The notes below the pieces were generated by a model. The model was not told the DNA's origin, searched no databases, and saw nothing but the letters and a program-made list of their open reading frames with translations. The position numbers and the translations under genes are program-made. From Acidobacteriota bacterium (lineage in GTDB: Bacteria; Acidobacteriota; Holophagae; Thermotomaculales; Thermotomaculaceae), in NCBI GenBank assembly GCA_015487755.1, contig WFPG01000078.1, positions 1 to 14,269 on the forward strand: a DNA stretch of 14,269 nt, in the 5' to 3' direction. Below, in pieces: positions 5,972-13,077 of this stretch (positions are counted from its first letter, which is position 1; each line of letters begins with the position of its first letter).

Positions 5972-7894
5972 ATGGAAAACAAAAAATTTTATGTTACCAC
6001 CCCGATATACTATGTTAATGACCTCCCTCATATCGGACATGTTTACACAACCGTTGTTGCCGATGTGATTGCAAGGTATAAAAAATTGATGGGGTATGAG
6101 GTTTACTTTCTAACAGGGACAGACGAACACGGGTTAAAGGTTGAAAAGGCTGCAAAAGAAAAGGGAATGAGCCCCATTGAACTGGCAGATTCTGTTGTTG
6201 AAAACTATAAAAAACTCTGGCCTAAACTGTACATTAAGAATAATGATTTTATAAGAACCACTCAAGAAAGGCATATAAAAGGGGCTATAGCCTTATTTGA
6301 AAAAATGAAAGAAAACGGTGATATCTATCTTGATAAATACAAAGGGAAATACTGTGTTTCCTGTGAGGCTGTTTTAACCGAGTTTCAGGCAAAAAACAAT
6401 AAATGTCCCGATTGTGGAAGGCCTGTTGAGGATGTTGAAGAAGAATCTTACTTTTTTAAATTGTCTAAATATCAAAAAAAGTTACTTGAATTTTATGAAG
6501 AAAATCCCGATTTTATTCAGCCTGAAAACAGAAGAAACGAAGTTATCTCATTTGTAAAAGGCGGATTAAAGGATTTATCAATATCAAGAACAAGTTTTAA
6601 ATGGGGTATACCTATTCCGGGAGACGAAAAGCATGTTATGTATGTATGGCTTGACGCACTCTCAAACTATATCACAGCGTTAGGTTACCCGGAAGAAACA
6701 GAACTGTTCAAAAAATTCTGGCCTGCCGATTTGCACCTTGTAGGTAAAGACATATTAAGGTTTCATGCAGTTTACTGGCCAGCATTCTTAATGTCGGCAG
6801 GGTTGCCGTTGCCTAAAACGGTTTATGCCCACGGCTGGTGGCTTAAAGATTCTGGGAAGATGTCCAAATCTGTAGGAAATATAGTCAGGCCTCAATACCT
6901 TCTTGAACAGTTCGGCGCAGACGCTTTAAGGTACTTTTTAATGAGGGAAATGGTATTCGGTAACGATTGCAACTTTTCAGACGAGGCATTTCTCTCAAGG
7001 CTTAATTCAGATTTAGCAAACGATTTAGGCAACCTTGTCTCAAGGACGCTGTCAATGATTTCCAAATACAGAGACGGAATTATTCCCGAGCCGGATAGGG
7101 AATCGGAAGAGTTTAAAGAAATTGAATCACTTGCCAAAACCTGTGGGGTTAATTGGGAAAGTTACTTTGATACCTATCAATTTCATAAAGCCCTTGCGGA
7201 AGTCTGGGTTTTCCTTAACCATTTAAACAAATTCATTGTCACTGTTGAGCCATGGAAACTTGTAAAAGACCAATCTGCAAAAGCAAAGCTTGATACTGTG
7301 CTCTATGTGCTTGCTGAGTCTTTAAGGCTGGTTGCGCTGTACCTGTCTCCTGTTATGCCTAAAAAAGCGCAGGAGATATGGGAAAGGCTTGGTTTTGACA
7401 GGAATATTGAAGAAAGCCCGCTATCTTTTTTGAAATTCGGGGTGCTTGAAGGCGGAACAAAGGTAAATGCGATAAAAGAGCATCTCTTTCCGAGAATAGA
7501 TATAAAGGAATACTTCAAAGACATGGAAAATAAAGCTCAAAAGGAGGAGAAAAAAGTGGAAAATGATAACAGAATTTCAATTGAGGATTTTGCAAAAGTT
7601 CAGTTAAGGGTTGCAAAGATTATTGAAGCGGAAAAGATTGAAAAATCAAATAAATTAGTGAAACTTCAAATAGACCTTGGAGACGAAAAAAGGCAGATTG
7701 TAGCAGGCATCGGCAAGAAGTATAAACCTGAAGACCTTGTGGGAAGAATGATTGTTGTTGTTGCAAACCTGAAACCTGCGAAGTTGATGGGAGTGGAATC
7801 TAATGGTATGCTTCTTGCGGCGTCCGGAGAGGACGGAGAACCTTTTCTTTTAACGCCTGAAGAAGGCGCAAAGCCCGGATACAGGGTTAAGTAA
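5972..7894 (+). CDS. metG: Methionyl-tRNA synthetase with C-terminal tRNA-binding domain
   Basis: 640 residues. The enzyme charges tRNA-Met with methionine using ATP in the cytoplasm. Class I signatures are present: HIGH at residues 20-23 and KMSKS at 296-300. Between them the connective domain carries one zinc knuckle, C-V-S-C (128-131) and C-P-D-C (145-148), and the motif YVWLDALSNYI is typical of MetRS. A helical anticodon-binding domain follows (about 340-500). A Lys/Glu-rich linker (about 516-530) leads to a Trbp111/CsaA-type OB-fold domain (about 535-640) with VAGIGKKY and NGMLLAAS, which binds tRNA non-specifically and helps dimerisation. The ATG has AAGGAGAGG upstream. It is the first gene after a good promoter; the carbamate kinase gene begins 9 bases after its stop, so it probably heads the operon. 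Confidence 0.97.
   Translation: MENKKFYVTTPIYYVNDLPHIGHVYTTVVADVIARYKKLMGYEVYFLTGTDEHGLKVEKAAKEKGMSPIELADSVVENYKKLWPKLYIKNNDFIRTTQERHIKGAIALFEKMKENGDIYLDKYKGKYCVSCEAVLTEFQAKNNKCPDCGRPVEDVEEESYFFKLSKYQKKLLEFYEENPDFIQPENRRNEVISFVKGGLKDLSISRTSFKWGIPIPGDEKHVMYVWLDALSNYITALGYPEETELFKKFWPADLHLVGKDILRFHAVYWPAFLMSAGLPLPKTVYAHGWWLKDSGKMSKSVGNIVRPQYLLEQFGADALRYFLMREMVFGNDCNFSDEAFLSRLNSDLANDLGNLVSRTLSMISKYRDGIIPEPDRESEEFKEIESLAKTCGVNWESYFDTYQFHKALAEVWVFLNHLNKFIVTVEPWKLVKDQSAKAKLDTVLYVLAESLRLVALYLSPVMPKKAQEIWERLGFDRNIEESPLSFLKFGVLEGGTKVNAIKEHLFPRIDIKEYFKDMENKAQKEEKKVENDNRISIEDFAKVQLRVAKIIEAEKIEKSNKLVKLQIDLGDEKRQIVAGIGKKYKPEDLVGRMIVVVANLKPAKLMGVESNGMLLAASGEDGEPFLLTPEEGAKPGYRVK
7541..7558 (+). promoter_or_regulatory. 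Ribosome-binding-site-like sequence and in-frame GTG inside metG
   Basis: AAGGAGG (7541-7547) is followed after 8 bases by GTG (7556-7558), which is in frame with metG (codon 529). Starting here would yield a separate 112-residue Trbp111-like tRNA-binding protein. The sequence encodes a Gln-Lys-Glu-Glu-Lys-Lys linker, and AAG GAG GAG codons make a Shine-Dalgarno match easily, so this may be coincidence. Confidence 0.4.
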
Positions 7895-7903
7895 GAGGTT
7901 TTT

Positions 7904-8848
7904 ATGAAAAAAACTGCGGTAATTGCCTTTGGCGGCAATGCCCTTATACAGGCAGGGCAGAAAGGCACTCAGGCTGAACAACTTGAAAATGCCAAAAAAG
8001 CGGCCGAAATGATGTTTCATGTAATAAAAAGCGGCTACAAACTGCTTATAGTTCACGGCAACGGCCCTCAGGTGGGAAACATACTAATTCAGCAGGAAAG
8101 GGCTATAAGCGAAATTCCACCTTACACCCTTGATATTTGCGGCGCAATGACTGAAGGAAGTATGGGGTATATTATTGAAAGGACACTTATCAACAGGCTT
8201 ATTGCCGCTAAAGAAGAGCCTAAAGTTGCGACGGTTATTACCGAGGTTGTTGTTGATGATAAAGACCCTGCTTTTAAAAACCCTACAAAGCCTGTAGGCC
8301 CGTTTTATCCTGAATTCAGGGCTGAAGAATTGATGAGGACAAAGAAGTGGCACATGAAAGAGGATGCGGGAAGGGGTTGGAGAAAGGTTGTCCCTTCACC
8401 AAAACCTCTGGAAGTTGTCCAACTTGACGCAATAAAGGTGCTACTTGATTCAGGCTATACAGTAATTGCAGGCGGTGGCGGCGGAATTCCTGTCAAGAGG
8501 GATTTATCAGGCTATTTATTAGGGGTAGAGGCTGTAATTGACAAAGACTACACCTCAAGTTTGCTTGCAAGAAGCCTTAAAGCAGATTTATTTATAATTC
8601 TCACCGGGGTAGATAAGGTTTACAGGGATTTTGGAAAACCGAGCCAGAAAGCGCTTGACAGAATTACCGTTAAAGAGGCCGAACAAATGCTTGAAGAGGG
8701 GCAGTTTCCCCCCGGCAGCATGAAGCCTAAAATAGAAGCGGCAATTGAGTATATAAAGAACGGCGGGAAAGAGGTTTTAATAACATCTGCGGAAGCGATT
8801 GAGAAAACCGACAATATTTCAAAAGTCGGAACAAGGATTGTGCCGTGA
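7904..8848 (+). CDS. arcC: Carbamate kinase
   Basis: 314 residues, the usual length. It catalyses reversible phosphoryl transfer between carbamoyl phosphate plus ADP and carbamate plus ATP. Every family block is present: FGGNAL (9-14), the GT-x(3)-Q pattern (21-26), VHGNGPQVG (50-58), the DPAFKNPTKPVGPFY block (121-135), AGGGGGIPV (189-197), VIDKDYTSSLLA (211-222, catalytic Lys214), ILTGVDKVY (232-240) and PPGSMKPK (269-276). It should therefore be active. The ATG is preceded by AGAGG at 7894-7898, 9 bases after metG stops. Its stop overlaps the GTG start of the transcarbamylase-like gene (GTGA at 8845-8848). Usual partners (arginine deiminase, antiporter) are absent from the window, so it may serve carbamoyl phosphate synthesis or breakdown for the unusual genes that follow. 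Confidence 0.95.
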   Translation: MKKTAVIAFGGNALIQAGQKGTQAEQLENAKKAAEMMFHVIKSGYKLLIVHGNGPQVGNILIQQERAISEIPPYTLDICGAMTEGSMGYIIERTLINRLIAAKEEPKVATVITEVVVDDKDPAFKNPTKPVGPFYPEFRAEELMRTKKWHMKEDAGRGWRKVVPSPKPLEVVQLDAIKVLLDSGYTVIAGGGGGIPVKRDLSGYLLGVEAVIDKDYTSSLLARSLKADLFIILTGVDKVYRDFGKPSQKALDRITVKEAEQMLEEGQFPPGSMKPKIEAAIEYIKNGGKEVLITSAEAIEKTDNISKVGTRIVP

Positions 8849-9762
8849 AGCATCTTTTAACACTTAAAGATGTTAAAAGAGAAGAGATATTAAAAATTTT
8901 TGAAATAGCGGACAATATAAAAAAATACCCAGAGAAATTTTCAGATTCTTTAAAAGGCAAAGTAATTGGGCTTTATTTTCAAAAGGTATCTACCAGAAGC
9001 AGGTTTGCGTTTGAAAGCGGGATATACAGGTTAGGCGGAAACCCTATATTCTTTAAAACTTCAGAGCTTCAATTATCAAGAGGGGAATCAATTTACCATA
9101 CAGCCAAAGCGTTATCTCATTACCTTGACGCACTTGTTATAAGGGCTTTGTCCCACCAGGATGTTGAAGACTTTGCCAATTTCGGTTCAATCCCTGTTAT
9201 AAACAGCATGAGTGCAATGTTTATTCCCATTGTGGCATTGAATATAGGCTATACCGTTAAGCAATTAAAAGGAAATTTTAAAGGCTTGAACTTTGCCTAT
9301 GTGGGAGACGGGTACAATACCTGCCATTCTTTGATGATATTTTGCAGTATTTTCGGTATTAAACTTACCGTTATTACCCCTAAAGATTACGAGCCTAATC
9401 CTGAAGTAGTGGAGCATTGCGAAACTTTAAATAAAGATTCTGGCGGTAACTTAACCCTAACAAACAATCTTGACGAGATTAAAGGGGCAGATGTTATTGT
9501 TACAGATGTTTGGGTATCCATCGGGATGGAAGAGGAAAAGGAAAAAAGGTACAGGGATTTTAAAGGTTATACCGTGAATGCAAAATTGGTTGAAAAGACA
9601 GGAAAAGAAGATGTTTTGATTTTCCATCCAATGCCTTTAAGGATTGGAGAGGAAATCTGTTCGGATGTAAAAGACAAACTTGTTATTAATGAATACTCAA
9701 AGAATTTAATGTATGTTTCCCAGGCTATTCTGGCAAACATCTTTTCAAAGGAGGAGGAGTAA
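8845..9762 (+). CDS. Divergent ornithine-carbamoyltransferase-like protein lacking the HPxQ motif
   Basis: 305 residues, full length for the aspartate/ornithine carbamoyltransferase family. The carbamoyl-phosphate loop is kept as VSTRSR (48-53), as are SRGESIYHTAKALSHYLDALVIR (78-100, including Arg100) and AYVGDGYN (151-158). The motif normally reading FHPCQAL or HPTQAL is here FIPIVAL (126-132), so both the His and Gln contacting the carbamoyl group are replaced by Ile127 and Val130. The second-substrate regions also differ: DVWVSIG (221-227) keeps an OTC-like look but with Ile for Met, and the HCLP motif is HPMP (261-264), closer to aspartate transcarbamylases. The final block V-I-N-E-Y-S-K-N-L replaces the usual F-D-Q-A-E-N-R. 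The frame is intact, so this is not a pseudogene; substrate and activity are uncertain. GTG start, with AAGGA at 8833-8837, overlaps arcC. Calling it argF would overstate the evidence. Confidence 0.85.
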   Translation: MKHLLTLKDVKREEILKIFEIADNIKKYPEKFSDSLKGKVIGLYFQKVSTRSRFAFESGIYRLGGNPIFFKTSELQLSRGESIYHTAKALSHYLDALVIRALSHQDVEDFANFGSIPVINSMSAMFIPIVALNIGYTVKQLKGNFKGLNFAYVGDGYNTCHSLMIFCSIFGIKLTVITPKDYEPNPEVVEHCETLNKDSGGNLTLTNNLDEIKGADVIVTDVWVSIGMEEEKEKRYRDFKGYTVNAKLVEKTGKEDVLIFHPMPLRIGEEICSDVKDKLVINEYSKNLMYVSQAILANIFSKEEE

Positions 9763-11078
9763 TGAAAAAGACCAATGTTATTATCATGGGCGCCGCGGGA
9801 AGGGATTTTCATAATTTTAACTGTTTTTTCAGGGATAATGAGGAGTACAATGTTGTAGCATTTACAGCAACTCAGATTCCCGATATTGAAGGCAGGGTTT
9901 ATCCTGCGTCTTTAGCAGGAAAGCTTTATCCCGACGGAATTCCCATTTATGCGGAAGAAGAATTGCCTGAACTTATAAAAAAACACAATGTTGAACTTGT
10001 GGTTTTCTCATATTCAGATGTTCCGTATCAGTATGTTATGCATAGAAGCGCAATTGCAAATGCCGCCGGCGCTGATTTTATGGTTATGGGCGGCCACAGG
10101 ACAATGTTAAAGTCAACAAAACCTGTTGTTGCTGTTTGTGCAGTTAGAACAGGTTGCGGAAAGAGCCAGACAACAAGAAGGGTTTGCGATATTTTACAAA
10201 AGATGGGCAAAAAGGTTGTTGCTGTAAGACACCCTATGCCTTACGGTGATTTGGAAGCCCAGAAAGTCCAGAGGTTTGAAACAATTGAAGATTTACACAA
10301 ACACAAATGCACTATTGAAGAAATGGAAGAGTACGAGCCTCACATAGCAAAGGGGATTGTTGTTTATGCAGGTGTAGACTATGAGGCTATTTTAAGGGAA
10401 GCGGAAAAAGAGGCAGATGTAATTGTATGGGACGGCGGAAACAACGATATGCCTTTTTACAAACCAGATGTAATGATTACAGTTGCAGACCCGCACAGGC
10501 CGGGGCATGAACTTGAATACTACCCCGGCGAGGCAAATGTTCACCTTGCGGACATAGTTGTAATAAACAAGGTTGACACCGCTGATTACTTTGATATTGA
10601 CGAGGTAAGGCAGAATATAAGGATGCTTAACCCTGAAGCAAGGATTATTGAGGCTGCTTCCCCGATTTTTGTTGAAGACCCCTCTGTTATTGAAGGAAAG
10701 AGAGTGCTTGTTGTAGAAGACGGCCCGACACTAACTCACGGCGGTATGGAGTACGGTGCAGGCACGGTTGCGGCAGAAAAATTCGGTGCCGCAGAACTTG
10801 TTGACCCGAGGCCATGGGCTGTTGGCAAGATTCAGGCAACTTATGAAAAATACCCTGAAATAGGCATACTTTTGCCTGCAATGGGTTACAGTGAGCAGCA
10901 GATTAAAGACCTTGAAAAAACAATCAATGCGGCAGACTGTGATGCGGTTGTTATAGGAACCCCCATTGATTTGAGAAGGGTTATAAATATCAACAAGCCT
11001 TCAACAAGGGTTTACTATGAGCTTCAGGAAATCGGAATGCCTACATTAGAAGATTTGCTAAAAGACAGAATTAAATAA
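9762..11078 (+). CDS. P-loop predicted GTPase/kinase related to cyclic 2,3-diphosphoglycerate synthetase
   Basis: 438 residues, close to the length of archaeal cyclic 2,3-diphosphoglycerate synthetases (about 460), the family I think it resembles (the COG2403-type predicted GTPases). An N-terminal Rossmann-like section begins I-I-M-G-A-A-G-R-D-F-H-N-F-N (7-20) and extends to about 115. The P-loop is R-T-G-C-G-K-S-Q-T-T (129-138), then VRHPMPYGDL (155-164), a Walker-B-like WDGGNNDMPF (223-232), DPHRPGHE (243-250) and NKVD (269-272), the guanine-specificity signature, consistent with a SIMIBI-class GTPase. Cyclic 2,3-diphosphoglycerate is known from methanogenic archaea, so the reaction here is unclear. 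The ATG shares its first base with the preceding stop (TAATG) and has a strong GGAGGAGG, indicating tight coupling with the transcarbamylase-like gene. Cytoplasmic; no signal or membrane segment. Confidence 0.85.
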   Translation: MKKTNVIIMGAAGRDFHNFNCFFRDNEEYNVVAFTATQIPDIEGRVYPASLAGKLYPDGIPIYAEEELPELIKKHNVELVVFSYSDVPYQYVMHRSAIANAAGADFMVMGGHRTMLKSTKPVVAVCAVRTGCGKSQTTRRVCDILQKMGKKVVAVRHPMPYGDLEAQKVQRFETIEDLHKHKCTIEEMEEYEPHIAKGIVVYAGVDYEAILREAEKEADVIVWDGGNNDMPFYKPDVMITVADPHRPGHELEYYPGEANVHLADIVVINKVDTADYFDIDEVRQNIRMLNPEARIIEAASPIFVEDPSVIEGKRVLVVEDGPTLTHGGMEYGAGTVAAEKFGAAELVDPRPWAVGKIQATYEKYPEIGILLPAMGYSEQQIKDLEKTINAADCDAVVIGTPIDLRRVININKPSTRVYYELQEIGMPTLEDLLKDRIK

Positions 11079-11092
11079 AATCGGAGGCATAG

Positions 11093-12331
11093 ATGGTTAG
11101 AATAAAACCGTTTAAAGGGGTAAGGCCTAAAAGAGAGTTTGTTGACAAAATTGCCTCTCCGCCGTATGATGTGGTAAACACTGAAGAAGCAAGGAAAATG
11201 GCTGAAGGAAACCCTCTTTCCTTTTTGCATGTTGTAAGGCCTGAAATAGACCTTGACCCTTCAATTGATATTTACGATGAAAGGGTGTATCAAAAGGCTA
11301 AAGAAAACCTTGAAAAACTAATTAAAGAAGGTTATCTTGTGCAGGATGACGAGGAGTACCTCTATGTTTACAGGCAACAGATGGGAGACCATATTCAGAC
11401 TGGTATTGTAGGTTGTGCGTGGGCTGAAGATTACTTTGAAGACAGGATAAAGAAGCACGAGTTTACAAGGGAAGACAAAGAAAGAGACAGAATTAAGCAT
11501 GTTTACACAACAAATGCTAACACGGGGCCTGTTTTCCTCACTTACAAAGCACAGGAAGAAATAGACAGCATTATTGAAAAAATAACTCAAAATGAGCCTG
11601 AATACCATTTTACCTCTGATGACGGGGTAGTACATTCATTCTGGGTAATCAAAGACAGAAAAACAATTGACACACTGAAATCAAAGTTTGAAGAAATCCC
11701 TTTTGTTTACATTGCAGACGGGCATCACCGCTCCGCGTCGGGTGCAAAGGTAAGGGAATGGAGAAAGAAAGAAAACCCGAACCACACAGGTGAAGAGGAG
11801 TACAATTACTTTCTTGCAGTTTACTTCCCTCACAATCAATTACAGATTTTGCCTTACAACAGGGCTGTTAAAGACTTAAACGGCTTAAACAAAGAGGGAT
11901 TTCTCAAAAAGGCTGAAGAGAACTTCAATGTTGAGAAGACAGGGATTGATAAGCCTACCAAGGTTCACGAAATTTCAATGTACCTTGACGGTGAATGGTA
12001 CACTTTAACCCCCAGGCCTCACATTGTAGATGACAATGACCCTGTTAAATCCCTTGATGTGTACATCTTGCAGGAGTATTTGCTTGCCCCTATTTTAGGT
12101 ATTGAAAACCCGAGAAAATCTGAAAGAATCAGTTTTATCGGCGGAATAAGGGGAACAGCGGAATTGGAAAGGCTTGTTAATTCTGGAGATTATGCCGTTG
12201 CTTTTTCAATGTATCCTACAACTGTTGAGCAGTTAATGAATATTGCGGACGCAGGGCAGGTTATGCCTCCCAAATCAACATGGTTTGAGCCAAAGTTGAG
12301 AAGTGGTTTAATTATTCACTTATTGGATTGA
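11093..12331 (+). CDS. DUF1015 family protein
   Basis: 412 residues, full length for DUF1015. Family hallmarks I recognise are the start with I-x-P-F-K-G-V-R-P, an early SPPYDV (22-27), KHEFTREDKERDR (121-133), ADGHHRSASG (208-217) and the C-terminal MPPKSTWFEPKLRSGL (391-406). To my knowledge the function is not settled. The ADGHHR segment, together with the N-terminal Lys/Arg-rich strand, recalls the phosphate-binding motif of the ParB/sulfiredoxin fold, which includes free-serine kinase SerK; small-molecule kinase activity is therefore a reasonable but unproven idea. I recall DUF1015 genes next to serine-biosynthesis genes in some clostridia, but none are here. GGAGG at 11083-11087 precedes the ATG by 5 bases, 14 bases after the GTPase-like gene. 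It is the last gene before an intrinsic terminator. Confidence 0.9.
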   Translation: MVRIKPFKGVRPKREFVDKIASPPYDVVNTEEARKMAEGNPLSFLHVVRPEIDLDPSIDIYDERVYQKAKENLEKLIKEGYLVQDDEEYLYVYRQQMGDHIQTGIVGCAWAEDYFEDRIKKHEFTREDKERDRIKHVYTTNANTGPVFLTYKAQEEIDSIIEKITQNEPEYHFTSDDGVVHSFWVIKDRKTIDTLKSKFEEIPFVYIADGHHRSASGAKVREWRKKENPNHTGEEEYNYFLAVYFPHNQLQILPYNRAVKDLNGLNKEGFLKKAEENFNVEKTGIDKPTKVHEISMYLDGEWYTLTPRPHIVDDNDPVKSLDVYILQEYLLAPILGIENPRKSERISFIGGIRGTAELERLVNSGDYAVAFSMYPTTVEQLMNIADAGQVMPPKSTWFEPKLRSGLIIHLLD

Positions 12332-12336
12332 TTTTT

Positions 12337-12365
12337 ATCCCCTCATTTTTGAGGGGATTTTTTTT
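12337..12365 (+). terminator. Intrinsic terminator after the DUF1015 gene
   Basis: A perfect 9-base stem (ATCCCCTCA, 12337-12345, with TGAGGGGAT, 12350-12358) and a 4-base TTTT loop is followed by an uninterrupted T run to 12365. It begins 5 bases after the DUF1015 stop and closes the metG-to-DUF1015 transcription unit. It lacks an A run on the left side, so it works rightward only. Confidence 0.92.
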
Positions 12366-12378
12366 GTTAAAACTTTTT

Positions 12379-12384
12379 GGAGGG
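12379..12384 (+). promoter_or_regulatory. Ribosome binding site fixing the start of the PhoU-like gene
   Basis: GGAGGG at 12379-12384 precedes ATG at 12389. An in-frame TTG at 12377 overlaps this site and has no site of its own, so the shorter reading (225 aa) is preferred. Confidence 0.85.
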
Positions 12385-12388
12385 ATGT

Positions 12389-13066
12389 ATGAGCGTTTCC
12401 ATTTTTGAGATTTTTAGCAAATCTCCTTTTTCACCTTTGAAGCAGCAGATTGAAAAAATTAAAGAATGTGTTGTTAAAACCGCTGAGATGGTTGACCTTT
12501 TAATTGCAGGGGCAGACCATTCGGTTTTAGAAGAGTATGCAAACGAGGTTTCAAAACTTGAGCATGAAGTTGACATTATTAAAAATGAATTGAGAAACGG
12601 GATTAGCACCACAATTTTTCTTCCTTTCAATAAGCAAACAATTTTATCAGTTCTTGCAAGCCAGGATTCAATTGCAGATACTGCCGAAGACTTTGCCGCA
12701 TTGTTAACTTTAAAAGAATTAAAAATTCCCGAAGAGTTTAAGCCTTTGCTTGCAGAATTTAAAGGCAAGGTAATGGAAACATTTGAACAATTGTACAACA
12801 TTGTTTGTGAAATGGATGTTGCTTTTGAAAGTGCATTTGGAGGCCCTGAGGTTAAGCATATTTTTGAAATGATAGACTCTTTAGGGGAAAAAGAGCATGA
12901 ATGTGATATAGTCCAGAGAAAGTTGGCAAAAAAGGTATTTGAAATAGAGGATAAACTAAAATGCTCCGAAATATTTCTATGGCCTAAAATATTCAACAAA
13001 TTCGGCGATATTGCAAATTTAAGCGAAAAAGTGGGCAATAGAATAAGAATGATGATTAGCAAATAA
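12389..13066 (+). CDS. PhoU-like DUF47 family protein, partner of the PiT transporter
   Basis: 225 residues from the ATG chosen by its ribosome binding site. The protein is all-helical and carries the repeated acidic metal-binding pattern of PhoU-type bundles: E-x-E-V-D-I-I-K-N-E-L (near 53-65), ASQDSIADTAEDFA (near 93-106) and EKEHECDIVQRKLAK (near 165-180). The family (DUF47, TIGR00153 type) is commonly encoded next to PiT phosphate transporters and is thought to regulate uptake. Here it lies 11 bases upstream of such a transporter, matching that arrangement. Cytoplasmic, no membrane segment. It starts only 23 bases after a terminator T run, and I see no convincing promoter in between, so its promoter may lie in the end of the DUF1015 gene or it may be fed by read-through. 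Confidence 0.9.
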   Translation: MSVSIFEIFSKSPFSPLKQQIEKIKECVVKTAEMVDLLIAGADHSVLEEYANEVSKLEHEVDIIKNELRNGISTTIFLPFNKQTILSVLASQDSIADTAEDFAALLTLKELKIPEEFKPLLAEFKGKVMETFEQLYNIVCEMDVAFESAFGGPEVKHIFEMIDSLGEKEHECDIVQRKLAKKVFEIEDKLKCSEIFLWPKIFNKFGDIANLSEKVGNRIRMMISK

Positions 13067-13077
13067 TCGGGGGAGAT

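Noticed and set aside
7904..9762. A standard arginine deiminase pathway (arcC plus argF).
   Set aside because: No arginine deiminase or antiporter gene is present and the transcarbamylase-like protein lacks the HPxQ motif and other ornithine-site features.
12377..12379. TTG as the start of the PhoU-like gene.
   Set aside because: It overlaps the GGAGGG ribosome binding site that serves the ATG at 12389.
12367..13062. A 231-codon open frame on the minus strand covering nearly the whole PhoU-like gene.
   Set aside because: It is a serine-rich shadow with no recognisable domain, and the plus-strand gene has a strong ribosome binding site, a known family and an operon partner.
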